Of a DNA stretch of 64,000 nt, positions 10,966-24,005 are shown one piece after another. The notes under the pieces are model-generated. The model saw nothing but the letters and a program-made list of their open reading frames with translations, made no database searches and was not told the origin of the DNA. The translations under genes and the position numbers were made by a program. Origin of the DNA: Perognathus longimembris pacificus (Eukaryota; Chordata; Mammalia; Rodentia; Heteromyidae); assembly GCF_023159225.1 (NCBI RefSeq), contig NC_063184.1:16729528-16793527 (forward strand), in the 5' to 3' direction. How positions within the stretch are numbered: position 1 is the stretch's first letter; the number at the start of each line of letters is the position of its first letter.

Positions 10966-12325
10966 AAATGCCCAAAGATTTCTGATCAGAGTCACCCTTT
11001 CCACCTCTGTTTCTTTTCCCTAGACTCATTTCCATCGTCCACTTTCTTTATCACATATGAATTGTTTCACTTTAGAAGAGCCTTTATTTTACAGTTCTTC
11101 TTGTTTGTTCTTATAAAAAGCATCAAATACTGTGCTAAATCCTTTCCAAGAAGGCCCTTAAAGGCTCTACACATGAGAATGCCATATGCATTTTAATATT
11201 ACCAAGTTTTTCCAGTTCAGTAAATGGAAATAACTTTAAAAGACTCCAATCACCTTAGTAGGTCTTCATTATTATTGGAAAACAATTTCATACATAGACA
11301 ATCGAGGTCTGAATCTTTTATGTTTACATGCTCATAGATACTTTACTTGCACTTGACATTTATCTAGAGCAAAACTTCATACTTCATGCATCCAAATAAT
11401 GTATGCATATATATTGTTGTACTTATTCTCTGCACCTTCATTTATTTTCCATAAAGAGGAAATAGCTTGAGATGCTATGCTTAAATATATACAGAGAATT
11501 TTAACTGAAAGAACAAATGATTCCAGTGATTAATAGCTGTAAAACCTTGGACTTTACTTAACCACCTATGTGTCTGCTTCTTTCATTTCTGTGTCCACTT
11601 TCATCCTTTTAAGTGCTTCTGCACCTCTGAGTAAAACTAGACCTGGTGCCTGAAATATGTCAATGAGAAAAACAAGCAGAAAGGTCTTGATCTTTTATAC
11701 TATGGCATGAGAAGACATAATGTAAAGTATAAGAAAGCAAGACACAAGTTGAGCGGCTCTGGCTGTTCTAGAAGAGCAAATACTAATATTAATAAACTGG
11801 TCAAAAAGTAGCCACTGAGAATGGACAATTGTAGAGAAGTTTGAAGGAAATGAAGATATTAGACAGTAAGAATGTTCTAGAGAGAAGGAGGAGCCAGAAA
11901 GATTAGAATGTATGTCAGAGGCCTGCTTACTTTGTTCAAAAAATCACAAGATGTTTGCATTTTCAAGAAATAAAAATGTCAATAGTACTCCCTTCAGTCC
12001 AATAATTCTTGAGCCTAGGTTTAGCAGATAAATTTTTAGTTGACCATAGTCAACCATCCATTACTACAATAAGCAATCATATTCTTATAAATACTATTTT
12101 TAATTTTATTGACACATTTACACTCACTACATATGTATACATTTTTGCCAAAGATTTGCTTTTCTTTCCATTACATTGTCAGCATCAAGGTGATGAATTG
12201 ATCCTCTATTCTATTTCCTAATTTTTTTGATTCACTTGCTATTTTAAAACTATTTTGAACTATAAGAAGGAAAAAAAAAGAAACTTTGGAGCCTGAATTT
12301 TAAAGGGGTTAACTTTGCCTAAAGA

Positions 12326-12384
12326 ACGTAGCTCAGTGAACTTCCCTGGTGTGTATAGGACCCTGGTTTCAGTTCCCAGCACTT
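12326..12384 (+). mobile_element. ID-like monomer remnant
   Basis: Box A-like gtagctcagtgaac and box B-like ggtttcagttcccagcac occur at the spacing of an ID/tRNA-Ala-derived monomer. There is no second monomer and no clear tail, so this is an old fragment. Confidence 0.5.
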
Positions 12385-13306
12385 CAAAGAAACAAGAAGT
12401 CTACAAAAACCTCAAATTAGTCCTATGACTCACTAGAGTCACATCTTTTCAGCTTTCCCTCTGTTCCCAAATGTGCAAATGGAACACAATAAGTTGTGAA
12501 GCACAACAAAAATATAGCAAGTTGTTAAATACATGTGCAATAGATATTAGAATGCAACAACTAGTTGAATTCTACAACTGTGTGAATGAGACACGTAAGG
12601 CCATGTGAAGAAGTTTGAATGCAGTACCTCAGAGAAAAGTACTAAGACAAAAACCAAATGATTTTTCATGGTGTGTCCAATGATGACATTCTGTGAGCTA
12701 TTGACCTGGATTTTCTGCTTGGATGGCCAATTTCCCTTCAGTTCAATACCAGTCACCTGAACGGTGCTGGGCATAGGCCCTAAGGGAAGCTTTGCCTTCC
12801 ATGTTGATCTATTTCATGCTTTGTCTATTTCCAGAATAATGTTTCTCATGACTCTTAACCTTGCCAACTTGCATTTGAATTTACAACTTGAAGTCAGATG
12901 ACAAGGGCAGTTTATAAATAATACAATTTTCTACTTCTAACATGCCTCATTGGACTTCTATCAGGATTTTCTCTTGATTATGTTAATCTCGCTGCTTCCA
13001 TGCTCCAAAATTATTTTGCTTAACATAACTTATTCTAAACTTTTTACAATTCCAAAATTCCCAAAGAGGCACGGACAAATTTAAGCTGATTAATAAGGAG
13101 AAATATTAAAAGAGCTAATCAGAGAATATTATTTTAACCTCCTTACATAACAATGTCATGCTACTTAGTTTCAAATGCCTTTGATTCTACCTTTTTCATA
13201 AACAGAGAAAATGGCAGAGATTTCATTTTATTTAGAAATACTGAAAGTCTCCCATTAAACCTCCTGTTATAACTTATGTACCGTCATTCACCGTCCACAC
13301 ATTCTA

Positions 13307-13348
13307 CATATATATACATATATATATATATATATACATATATATATC
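13307..13348. repeat. (TA)n microsatellite, interrupted
   Basis: Alternating TA with a few interspersed CA steps over about 40 bp. Confidence 0.9.
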
Positions 13349-14241
13349 CAACTGTATACCACACATGTAATGCTGAGACATTTTAAGCGTTTAATGCATT
13401 TCAGGCATTCAAGGGCAAGTAGAGGGTAAATAGAAGGTGATATTCTATTTAACCCAGGCCATTCAAGTCATTAAGGCTCAAAACTATGGAATGACAGGTT
13501 ATTACCTATGATTATCAAGCTCATCAAAGCTGATACTGAAATTAGTTGTATAAACCAATTGCCTATTTACAGATATAAAGTTAGTTAAATTTCCCCAGAC
13601 TATTGCAAATATTCATACTGACTGTACAGGAAAATTCCCCCAGTATGCTATTACAGGAGAAATCAAATTAATATTCACTGAAGTTTCCTAGTGTGTGTGG
13701 TATTAAAGAAATTAGAATAGTCTTAAGCTATGGCAACACTATAATATATAATGAAAAATCAGCCCTGTCTTGAAAAACAATATATTCATTTCCATAGTGA
13801 CTAAGTTTCCTTAAGTATAATATCTCTACTATTATGCAAGACAAGTAAGCACAGACAAATCCTAGTACCTGCTTCTCTCTTCATCAGGCCTTTATAGACC
13901 CTTGTAAAAAACTTTCTTTAGACCACTTAAAACATACTAGCTTATGTTTGAGTAGTGTCATGCACTCACTTGGATAGGACGAAATAGAATGGTTACAACA
14001 CCATACTTTTTTTAGATCTACCTTAGTTTACCATAAAGACAATTGTGTAATATACAATATGCATATCAATATATATTAACCTTTACTATTTTTAATATGT
14101 TAACTCTTCCTCAGACATACTGTGTATTTTATACAATTACCTACATTGACAGAAAACCATGCAATTTTCGGTAAGGCATTGAAATCATGATTTGTAATGT
14201 CTTGATGACTTGGCATAAGTGATTTCTTTCTTTCTTCATAG

Positions 14242-15865
<1,624 letters not shown>

Positions 15866-16178
15866 ATTTAGAGCTGGATTTAAGAGAGCCCTTCGCTGGT
15901 GTCCTTTCATTCAAGTATCCAGCTATGATGAGCTGGAACTCAAGACCACCAGGTTTCACCCAACTCGGCAAAGCAGCCTCTACACTGTGACCCGGATGGA
16001 GTCCATGACAGTGGTGTTTGACCCCAGTGATGGAGACAACATCAAATCCAGTAGGAAGAAGAGAGCCATTCCCAGAGATCCAGGCTTCAATGGCTGCTCC
16101 CGCAGGAATTCCAAATCTGCCTCCACCACTTCAAGTTTCATAAGCTCCCCCCATACCTCTGTGGATGAATATTCTTAA
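15866..16178 (+). CDS. TACR3: TACR3 exon 5: helix 8 and C-terminal tail, stop codon
   Basis: The exon starts after ctgtttctcag. Its first base completes the split AGA arginine, giving [17 protein letters not shown] across the junction. It encodes 103 residues after that codon and ends at TAA (16176-16178). Helix 8 covers about residues 1-13; Cys12 in RWCPF is the likely palmitoylation site by family analogy. The tail has [13 protein letters not shown], a [15 protein letters not shown] segment, a basic SSRKKR patch and a serine-rich end ([16 protein letters not shown]). Such Ser/Thr clusters are the usual GRK/arrestin targets in tachykinin receptors. The ending TSVDEYS and the length agree with mammalian TACR3 as I remember it. 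Differences from human, as recalled, lie mostly in the central tail ([12 protein letters not shown]). There is no frameshift or premature stop. Confidence 0.97.
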
Positions 16179-16630
16179 AGCCATTCCAGAAGTGAGAGAT
16201 TGCTGCTGGGAGGCCATCTTGTTCCCAGTGTTGATCCCCCTTTTACCTGTTTTCATCCTGTCCTAGATGCTCTTTAGAAAAGAGCAACATTTAGGCAGCT
16301 AGGCTTAGATTGGAGAAAAGTAATATAGGAGTATAACAAAAACACTGTTAAGACATTAGTCCCCCACCAAAAAATACAAGTTTTAAATTTATTCTTTTAA
16401 AAACTCAATTATTATGTGCAACAAACAATATATATGAAAAAAATATTTGTCACACGTCCAATTTCTCTCACTTTAAAAATTATAATATTTATTTGTAATA
16501 CTAAAATAACAATTTTTTCCAAAAGAATAAAAATCTTTAACAAAATACTCTGGCTAGAAGGAAAACTCGTCTACATAAACTAAAGATTTGTCCTTTACTG
16601 CTCTGAAATAAAAATGAAACAATTCATTTT
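16179..16630 (+). other. TACR3: TACR3 proximal 3' UTR
   Basis: Sequence directly after the stop, AT-rich, with two AATAAA hexamers within 450 bp. The true 3' end cannot be placed without transcript data. A longer UTR running past the small L1 at 16791 is possible. Confidence 0.6.
16526..16612 (+). promoter_or_regulatory. Candidate TACR3 polyadenylation signals
   Basis: Two canonical AATAAA hexamers at 16526-16531 and 16607-16612, about 350 and 430 bases after the stop codon. No strong GT-rich downstream element is evident, so use is uncertain. Confidence 0.4.
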
Positions 16631-16790
16631 CCCACAAAAATGATAGAAAGCTCACCTCCTAAAGGAGCAAGTAATGAAAAGTTTTGTGAAAGAGAACTAG
16701 GAGAATGAATACCTTCAGTTGTTTCAAGACATTTAACTGAAAAAGAACTCTAGACAAATCATTAAGTAGGGACCCATGTCATCCGCTTGA

Positions 16791-16887
16791 TTTTTTTTTC
16801 AAATTTTTATTATCAAACTGATGTATAGAGAGGTTACAGTTTCATACGTTAGGCATTGGATACATTTCTTGTACTGTTTGTTACCTA
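16791..16887 (-). mobile_element. Very short L1 insertion with 24-bp target-site duplication
   Basis: A T-run, then ttattatcaaactgatgtat and agaggttacag: the complement of the last roughly 90 bases of L1. It is bounded by a perfect 24-bp direct repeat beginning tagggacccatg and ending tccgcttga, at 16767-16790 and 16888-16911. The whole insert is 97 bp, so truncation was extreme. It lies about 610 bp after the TACR3 stop codon. Confidence 0.97.
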
Positions 16888-16911
16888 TAGGGACCCATGT
16901 CATCCGCTTGA

Positions 16912-18796
16912 GTAATTTTTTTTCTTCTGAATGACTTCAAAAAGAATGATTCCATTTTGACTAGTACATATTTTAAATATGAAGCTAGTAGGTAGCCAAA
17001 TTTAGGATGTTAAAAGGACAAAGAAAGTTGCCATAATCGTCATTTTGTTTTTCATAGTTGTTGTTTTTTTAATTAGGTACTTTAGTTTGAAAATGTAACC
17101 ATGTCCTCTCATGCAGAAGGGAAGAGTCACATTTGCCTCTATAACTTGTTGCTTTTGTTTCAGGCAAGGACTCCCAGCTCCAAAGACAGCTGTCCCTCCC
17201 CAACAGTCCAAGGCAAAAGTTTTAGACGTTAACTATCATTTCTATTGCATCCTACCCTTTTCTCCTAGTTGGATAATGAGCAAGGACCAGGGGAAATTAC
17301 CAGAATAGATTTCAAGTGAAAATTCTTAGGGGTAAAAGTTGTGAGGGTTACAAAACAAAATAGAGTTGACCAATAGGCATTTATATATACGTAAGTCAGA
17401 AAAGCAGGAAGGTAAGGCAACTGTTACAGGGGAAAGGTGCGTGGTAGCTTAAATATGTGTGAGCTAAACCATGTGAGCAGGAGCATTTATAGACCACACG
17501 CTTATACACAGAGACCTCTTCTTTTCTCAGTTTAGGTAATCCAAGTCTTTCCAGAAGGAAATGAGGCAATAATCTGGAAAAAAAAAAACAAACAATCACT
17601 CATTTTCTGCAAGAAGAAATTATGCACACACATGCACACATTTGTGCATGCATATACATTCCTGAGATCTATAACAAAATAAGAACCATCTGTCAGTGTA
17701 GAATTTATCTTCCAGACTTCAGTCCTTGTGTTATTATTCCTTAAATTGGGAATTCTGTCCATCCTACTCAAGAAACCCAAAAGCCTTCTGAGAATGTGGG
17801 TGCCTGGTACAAATTTCCTCTTTCAAGTATTTGGCTAGGTTTGTAAAACTGCCTAAAATAAGTACCTCTCATACCTCAATTAAGTATTATGTCTCCTTTC
17901 ACATGAGAACCAAGTAACTTTTGAAGGGCAAGATAAAAAGTAATTACACAAAGGCAATTCACAGCCCATTAGTGTCACAGCATTAATATGAAAATCTTTA
18001 TTTTGGAGCCAAAATCAGAAATATCCAATTGTTACAAAGCGTTAGCATTTAAACAACATTACCATGTTTGATCAAAATTTCATTGAATAACATTAAATAA
18101 GACAAATAGATTCATATATGAATGTACACAGTCACGTAATGAATGTAACAACTTTAAAAATTATTCAAAAGTATTCTGAAATAGTAAGTGGTTACTAGAG
18201 GGCTGCCTCAAACAACTTCTCAAAATCTCTAAAGCTCTAAATGCATGTTCTAAGCAGTCATATATATATGATTTTTAGTATCTAATTGTTTGAATATAAT
18301 GATTTTTGTTCAGTTCTAAAATGTTTAAATGCTTAACAAATGTAAAAGTGTCAAGGAATAAACTAATATGTAAAAGCAAGTATAATTTTCTTCTTAAATG
18401 CATGAATAGTATGGGATTGATATAATCAATGTGTAAAATAGATGGGACAATATTCTGCTTTAGACTATCAATGTGAAGGTTGGCTTTCAAATGTATTGCA
18501 GTCATGTACCACCAAATTACATAGAAATACTTAACCCGGCCTTCACATCTGTTAGGAGAATTCAGTTGAATTTGCTGCAATTTGAGGAAAAGAAAATTTT
18601 CCTAATCACTTATTTTGTTTGTGTGTTTGTTGTTTGGGTGGTTTTTAAGATTTGTCTACCATTACCCTGCTTATAGAAAAATATCCCCTCTAATGCGTGT
18701 GGCAAATGTACTTCTCAACTTTTTCATGTATTTTAGAGAAATTGACATCGTTTACTCAATAATCATATCTTTTAAACAAAGACTTACAAGGTAGAA
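16912..18796 (+). other. Downstream of TACR3, nothing recognised
   Basis: AT-rich 1.9 kb with only short featureless open frames. It may still include distal 3' UTR of TACR3. Confidence 0.45.
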
Positions 18797-18799
18797 GTG

Positions 18800-18834
<35 letters not shown>

Positions 18835-18850
18835 GTCTGTGTGTCTGTGT
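18797..18850. repeat. (TG)n microsatellite, interrupted
   Basis: TG units with TTTG and TCTG interruptions directly abutting the SINE at 18851, apparently grown at its tail side. Confidence 0.93.
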
Positions 18851-19027
18851 GCTGGTCTTAGGGCGTGAGCTCAGGGCCTGGGCTCTGTCCCTGAGCTTTT
18901 TGCTCAAGGCTAATATGCTGTACCACGTGAACCACAGGTCCACTGCCAGGTTTTTGTTGTGGTTGTTGTTGTTGTTGTGTTGTTGTTGTTGTTGTTTTGG
19001 GGGGATATAAGAGTCTCACAGATTTTT
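18851..19027 (-). mobile_element. SINE remnant, mainly the right module, with internal (TTG)n
   Basis: In reverse it matches the right module (agctttttgctcaaggcta, gtaccacgtgaaccacagg). It then passes into a (TTG)n expansion at about 18954-18997 and agagtctcacagattttt, as in 7SL-Geo copies. The 7SL head is not recognisable. Confidence 0.7.
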
Positions 19028-19631
19028 TTAAGGTTAAAACTTTTGGATAATAATAATAATACAGGTGAACACAAGAGTTTAATCCTTTTCTTTGAATTTT
19101 GATGCTGATAGTTACAAAATATGCACCAGGAAATCAGCTTCCATAGATCCAATGGAAAAAAACATGTGGTGTCTTCATGCTCAGTGGAGTTTAGAATTTG
19201 CCTCCAAAATTCACTCTACCCTCTGATATTAACATTCAGTGTAAGTATTTTCCTTCATTCACAGGTAAATACAGACTTGAAATCGAGAACATATGGTTAA
19301 AACATCCTAAGATTTTTAGATTTGTATCAGCATGAGAAACATCTACAAATAATTTGAGAAAGATCTGACAACAAACAAAAATGTTTGTACTGTTTTAATT
19401 CTTCCTTTTTTAAGAGGGAGGAAAGTGAATAAAATATTTTCATTATTGTTCATCTTAAAGTAAAATCACTGCAGAATGCAACCAACGTCACATGTTCTTA
19501 TCAATGCAGCATGCTCTTGAATTATTCTACTTACCAACTTCATGATGGTGACATTCCTGATCTGGTAGCCACATTTGTATTCTCTTCCAGTATCAAAACA
19601 GAAATCTGACCAACTTCAAAGTAACTCCAAC

Positions 19632-19665
<34 letters not shown>

Positions 19666-20436
19666 CCAAGAGGTATAGTCTGATACATAAGAAACATAAA
19701 ACAAACGCAAACAATCAATGTTGGACAACTCCAAATTGGAATTTGATTCTGGTTAAGACATAATTTTCTTAGAAAATCTGTGATTAATGTCTATTATTCC
19801 ATCCAATACATAGCTAGGAGATTTACAGCAACTTAACATCTAACAATAACCACTTGAGATCTTTTGTCTTTGATAGTGTGCCAAAAGTTAAGGAACTCAA
19901 ACATGACATTGGTCATGCAGAGTAATGAGATTGAAATATTTGTTCTTCAGGCCAAACAAGAATGGAGAATAGTAACAGGACCCTATAAGGTCATTAATTG
20001 TGTGATTTAATGTATTAGTGAAACAAACCTGTTTATATAGAAAAGTAATGTATCTAAAATTTGCCGCTACTGAATGAAGTATTTTCAAGCTGTTATAATT
20101 ATGCTGGCTATGTTCTTAAGCCCATGTTCTTTGTATATGTGGTAATATGCAGAAAATTTAATTTCTCTGTGTTTCTTTAAGTGTATTAAAAATAATATGC
20201 AAAATTAAAAGCCCTAAATTTTTCTTGTTAGTTAGCAGAACATATATTACGGAGTGTCCTCTTGTTTCTAGACACTCACCCAACCATGCATCAATCCATA
20301 CTGGGCTTCCTTCCTTACTTTGCCATGTAAAAATACCTAGTTTTCCTAAGTTGTTATGATTCAGTAAAAGTGTTTATAATAGGGAGAAATTACCAAAGAG
20401 AAAACATTCTGTATAGGGAACTGGTGAGTTGGAATA

Positions 20437-20440
<4 letters not shown>
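19028..20440 (+). other. Intergenic, one CA repeat
   Basis: About 1.4 kb with no recognised gene or transposon other than the CA repeat at 19634-19663. Confidence 0.45.
19634..19663. repeat. (CA)n microsatellite
   Basis: About 15 uninterrupted CA units. Confidence 0.95.

Positions 20441-20485
<45 letters not shown>
20441..20485. repeat. (CA)n microsatellite
   Basis: About 22 uninterrupted AC units, the second longest CA tract in the window. Confidence 0.97.
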
Positions 20486-20489
<4 letters not shown>

Positions 20490-20512
20490 TGCACAACACT
20501 GAGTAAAGAGCA

Positions 20513-20515
20513 TAT

Positions 20516-20546
<31 letters not shown>

Positions 20547-20780
20547 TTTGGCAGTTGTGGGGCTTCAACTCGGGGCCTGAGTGCTGTCCTTGAGCTTTTT
20601 TACTCAAGGCTAATGCTCTCCCATTTTAAGGCACACAGCCACTTCTGATATGCAGGTGGTTAATTGGAGATAAGAGTCTCAAGGATTTTCCTGCCCTGGC
20701 TGGCTTTGAGCCTCAGTCTTCAGATCTCAGCATCCTGATTGGCTATGATTACAGACGGGCATGACGCACTGGCATCTAGC
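20513..20780 (-). mobile_element. 7SL-Geo composite SINE with (TTTA)n tail
   Basis: The tail has become a (TTTA)n microsatellite (20513-20550). The body reads, in reverse, right module (ggcagttgtggggcttcaac, ttttttactcaaggctaatg), linker (ggttaattggagataagag) and 7SL head (cagatctcagcatcctgatt, ggctatgattacag). Confidence 0.88.
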
Positions 20781-21576
20781 TGAGCCTAGCATTTCAGAAC
20801 TATGGCTTATGGCTACCCCCGGTGATACACTAGAATTTGAGTCCAACCAAGAGCTTCCTGGGACTTACAAGTGATTCTCTGCTCTGAGCCCCTCTTATCA
20901 GTAAAAGAAGAAAGATAATAAATGTGAAATTTAATGAGCTAAAATATGAATAAGAGAGCCAAACAAAAAGTGTTTGAAACATCATCATCATTACTTCTGT
21001 GCATGGAGAGAACACCGAAAAAGTCTTTTCTGCCTGTATTACCTGCCCCTGGCCAAAGCTCTTTGAGTGGTTATAAGTAGCCTGCAGCCTCCTGTCACAT
21101 AGCCCTGGGATGTTTTCAGAGTTCCTAGGTGATCTCAGGGGCAATATATGAATCTTCTGTGATTTTACTCTCTGAACCTGGTCCCTGAGATGAAAAAGTT
21201 GTTCAGGTGACAGCTTAGCAATGGCCAACCAATGGAAGCCATGGCTTTGAGTATGTGAAACTAAAACCATTTCTTTAGTAACAGGCGTTGGTAGTTTTAA
21301 GACTGCAAAATAAGAATGTTAAACATCAGAGGATAATAGATAAGGAAAGGGGCATATTCTTTTGGAATCTACTTAGAAGATCCATTGATTGTCTTGATGT
21401 CTTTGGGTGATATGAGAAACAGATTGGCCAGGGGGACATTTCCGTACCAAGTGGCCCTCAATGACTCACATTGCCTTATCCACTTTGAACAGCTCTAAGG
21501 ACATCTTTCCTGATGCAGTATCTTAGTCTAGCATGGAAACAAATCCCACTGACCACTTACTACAAAAGGAAAAAGA
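20781..21576 (+). other. Intergenic, nothing recognised
   Basis: It includes a 146-codon open frame on the minus strand (20830-21270) with no signal peptide, domain or family resemblance that I can see; taken as chance. Confidence 0.45.
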
Positions 21577-21822
21577 GCCAAGTGCCAGTGGCTCCCACTT
21601 GTAATCCTGGCTACTCAGGACGCTAAGATCTAAGGACTGTGATTCAAACCAGCCTGGGCAGGAAAGTCCATAAGACTTTTATCTCCAATAAATTACCAAA
21701 AAAGCTGGAAGTAGAGCTGTGGCTCAAGTGGTAGCCTTAGCAAAAGAAGCTCAAGTATAGCCCAGGCTCTGAGTTCAGGTCCCAGGACTGGCAAAAAAAT
21801 AAAAATAAAATAAAAAGATGTG
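21577..21822 (+). mobile_element. 7SL-Geo composite SINE
   Basis: Head caagtgccagtggctcccac and aatcctggctactcaggacg, middle gcctgggcaggaaagtccat, linker ctccaataaattacc, right module gctgtggctcaagtggtagc and caggtcccaggactggc, then a (TAAAA)n-like tail. The right module has a short deletion around its box A-proximal part. Confidence 0.9.
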
Positions 21823-22726
21823 TCCATCACACATCCAAAACATCAGGAAATCCTACCAGGTCCTAGAACATGTTTAGTACTCTTCTGCTTTATACTTACC
21901 ATTATTACAAAGTTAGTCTAAATTACAATCATTTCCTGTTTGGATTATTAGAAGCTTTTACCCCAAGTCCTCCCTACAGTTGATTCACAAGAAAGTAAGC
22001 AAAAGGACTTTTGTTTTTAACATCACATCACTTCATGTCTTTCTTTCTTCTTAAAACCTTATATTTCCTTCCATTTCACTGAGCATAAAAGCAAAAATAC
22101 AGTGGCCTCAATTGGCATTCGTAATGGTTGGGGCTCTTCTTGTCCCTTTGCTTTATTCTTCTTTTCTCTCTAGGGCTTTCACTAGGATCCAGAGCCCATC
22201 TACATTTTCTGCTTTACTCTTCTGTACCTTGCTGCTTAGCATTCTGTATCTGCCAAACATGCTACATCCTCAAGACTTTATGCCTGTGCACACACACAAA
22301 TAAATTCTTCAGAAAATTCTAGTTTATGGGTAGAATTTAATCTCAGGCTCAGAAGCAGGTTGTGATGGAATTCCACCATATACCAAATAAAAAGAATCCA
22401 CTGAATGAGTATTCATATTTGTGAGCAATAGAAGCTAACTCAGATCATCTTAGCCAAAAGGAATTTTATAAAACATATTACTTTACAAACTAGAAGTACA
22501 GACTTGGGGCTATGTGGTCCCACTGGCAATATTCAAATCCTACCTCAGTACTCTTAAGGTAGCTTCAATGCCACCATAATTGTTGGGGACAATCACCATT
22601 CTTTGCAGAATTCTTTAATCACCCAAACTGGGCACCATGAGCCACTGCTGGCAAGGCTGTGACTTTGGCCTCTTGAAATGGGATGCTGGGGGCACCTGAA
22701 GCATCACTGAAGTATTTCTGGTGCTT
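21823..22726 (+). other. Intergenic, nothing recognised
   Basis: No gene or clear repeat. Two overlapping 63-64-codon frames at 22112-22322 are hydrophobic but unsupported. Confidence 0.4.
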
Positions 22727-22741
22727 TGCTTTATGTATTTT

Positions 22742-23990
22742 TTTTTTGCTTTTGAAAAACAAGTTTTAAAAAAAAATCTATTTTTTTCTTTATTGTCAAA
22801 GTGTGGTACAGAGGGGTTACAGAGTCATATGAAAGGCAGTGAGTACATTTCTTGTTCTACTTGCTACCTCCTCCCTCATTTCCCCCCTCTTCCTCCCCCT
22901 TTCCCTCTCCACCCAAGAGTTGTGCAGTTGGTTTACACCAAATGGTTTTCTAAGTGTTGCTTTTTGAATGGTTTATCTTTTTATTCTTTGTCTCTCAATT
23001 TTGGTATTCCCTCTCCCTTCCCTAGTTCTAATACCCATATAAATAGTATGCAGGGTACTCAGATGAGATACAGTGGTAGAAGGGGTACAATTTCAGGAAG
23101 GGAATACAAGAGAAACAAAACTTGAGCTGGGAATATGGCCTAGTGGCAAGAGAGCTTGCCTCGTATACATGAAGCCCTGGGTTCAATTCCTCAGCACCAC
23201 ATATGTAGAAAACGGCCAGAAGTAGCACTGTGGTTGAGCAAAAAGAAGCCAGGGACAGTGCTCAGGCCCTGAGTCCAAGGCCCAGGACTGGCAAAAAAAA
23301 AAAAAAAAGAAACAAACAAACAAACTAAACTAGACAAACCCATCAAACAAACAGACAAGGAAAAAGAAAAAAAAAGTACGAGTTCACATGGCATGTTGAA
23401 AATAATTACAACAGTGCTATAACTCTTATTTCTGTAACGTGTTCATTTCACTTGGCATCATCTTATATGATCATAATGGGTGTAGCTATTGGGGTATTTT
23501 GATCTTCTACCATGACTAGCCTAATCATGTACTAACTATTCCCTATGAGGGATATCATAGGGTTTATGGTTCTTTGAGTCTGAGTCACCTCACTTAGTAT
23601 GATTTTTTCCAGGTCCTTCCATTTCCTTATGAATGAGGCAGTGTCATTCCTTATGATGGAGGCTCACCCCAGTAGGAATGTCCATTATCAGGAAATCCAA
23701 TAATAACAAATTCTGGAGAGGACTTGGTCAAAAGGGAACCCTACTACCTTGTTGGTGGGAATGCAAACTTGTTCAACCCCTCTGGAAAGCAGTGTGGAGG
23801 TTACTAAGAAGGCTAAACATAGAGCTTCCCTATAACCCAACAGCCCCACTTTTGGGCATCTACCCAAAAGACTACAAGCAAGACCAAACTAAAGCCACCA
23901 GCACAACTATGTTCATCGCAGCACAACTCATCATTGCTGAAACATGGGACCAACCAAGATGCCCCTCAGTAGACGAGTGGATCAGGAAAA
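22742..23990 (-). mobile_element. L1 insertion with 5' inversion (twin priming)
   Basis: A 15-bp direct repeat, tgctttatgtatttt, lies at 22727-22741 and 23991-24005. From 22742 to about 23640 the sequence is the L1 3' UTR on the minus strand (T-run; gtacagaggggttacag; C-rich complement of the polypurine tract; ccaggtccttccatttcctt). From about 23641 to 23990 it switches to plus-strand L1 ORF2 C-terminal coding sequence: the translation includes NIELPYNPTAPLLGIYPKDY and later CPSVDEWIRKM, typical of the ORF2 C-terminus. The two parts join head to head, losing about 40 bp relative to an uninverted L1 such as 6476-7199. An IDL-Geo SINE is nested inside. Confidence 0.93.
23123..23308 (+). mobile_element. 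IDL-Geo SINE nested in the L1
   Basis: Left monomer gagctgggaatatggcctag and the 3' end ggcccaggactggc plus A-tail. The right module lacks about 25 bases between gcactgtgg and ttgagcaaaaag. The short direct repeat agaaacaaa flanks it (about 23111-23119 and 23308-23316). It inserted after the L1. Confidence 0.88.
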
Positions 23991-24005
23991 TGCTTTATGT
24001 ATTTT

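Larger units (their letters stand above)
10980..14241 (+). other. TACR3 intron 3, 3' portion
   Basis: Intronic sequence leading to the acceptor at 14240-14241. It holds a short ID-like remnant and a TA microsatellite; otherwise nothing recognised. The last 20 bases are a good polypyrimidine tract (tttctttctttcttcatag). Confidence 0.6.

Noticed and set aside
1..14241. TACR3 exon 3
   Set aside because: I looked for the expected coding text ending just before VVKMM with a phase 0 donor and found none. Exon 3 is presumably upstream of the window.
20830..21270. 146-codon open frame, minus strand
   Set aside because: No similarity to any family I know, no exon-like borders, and an isolated position next to a SINE.
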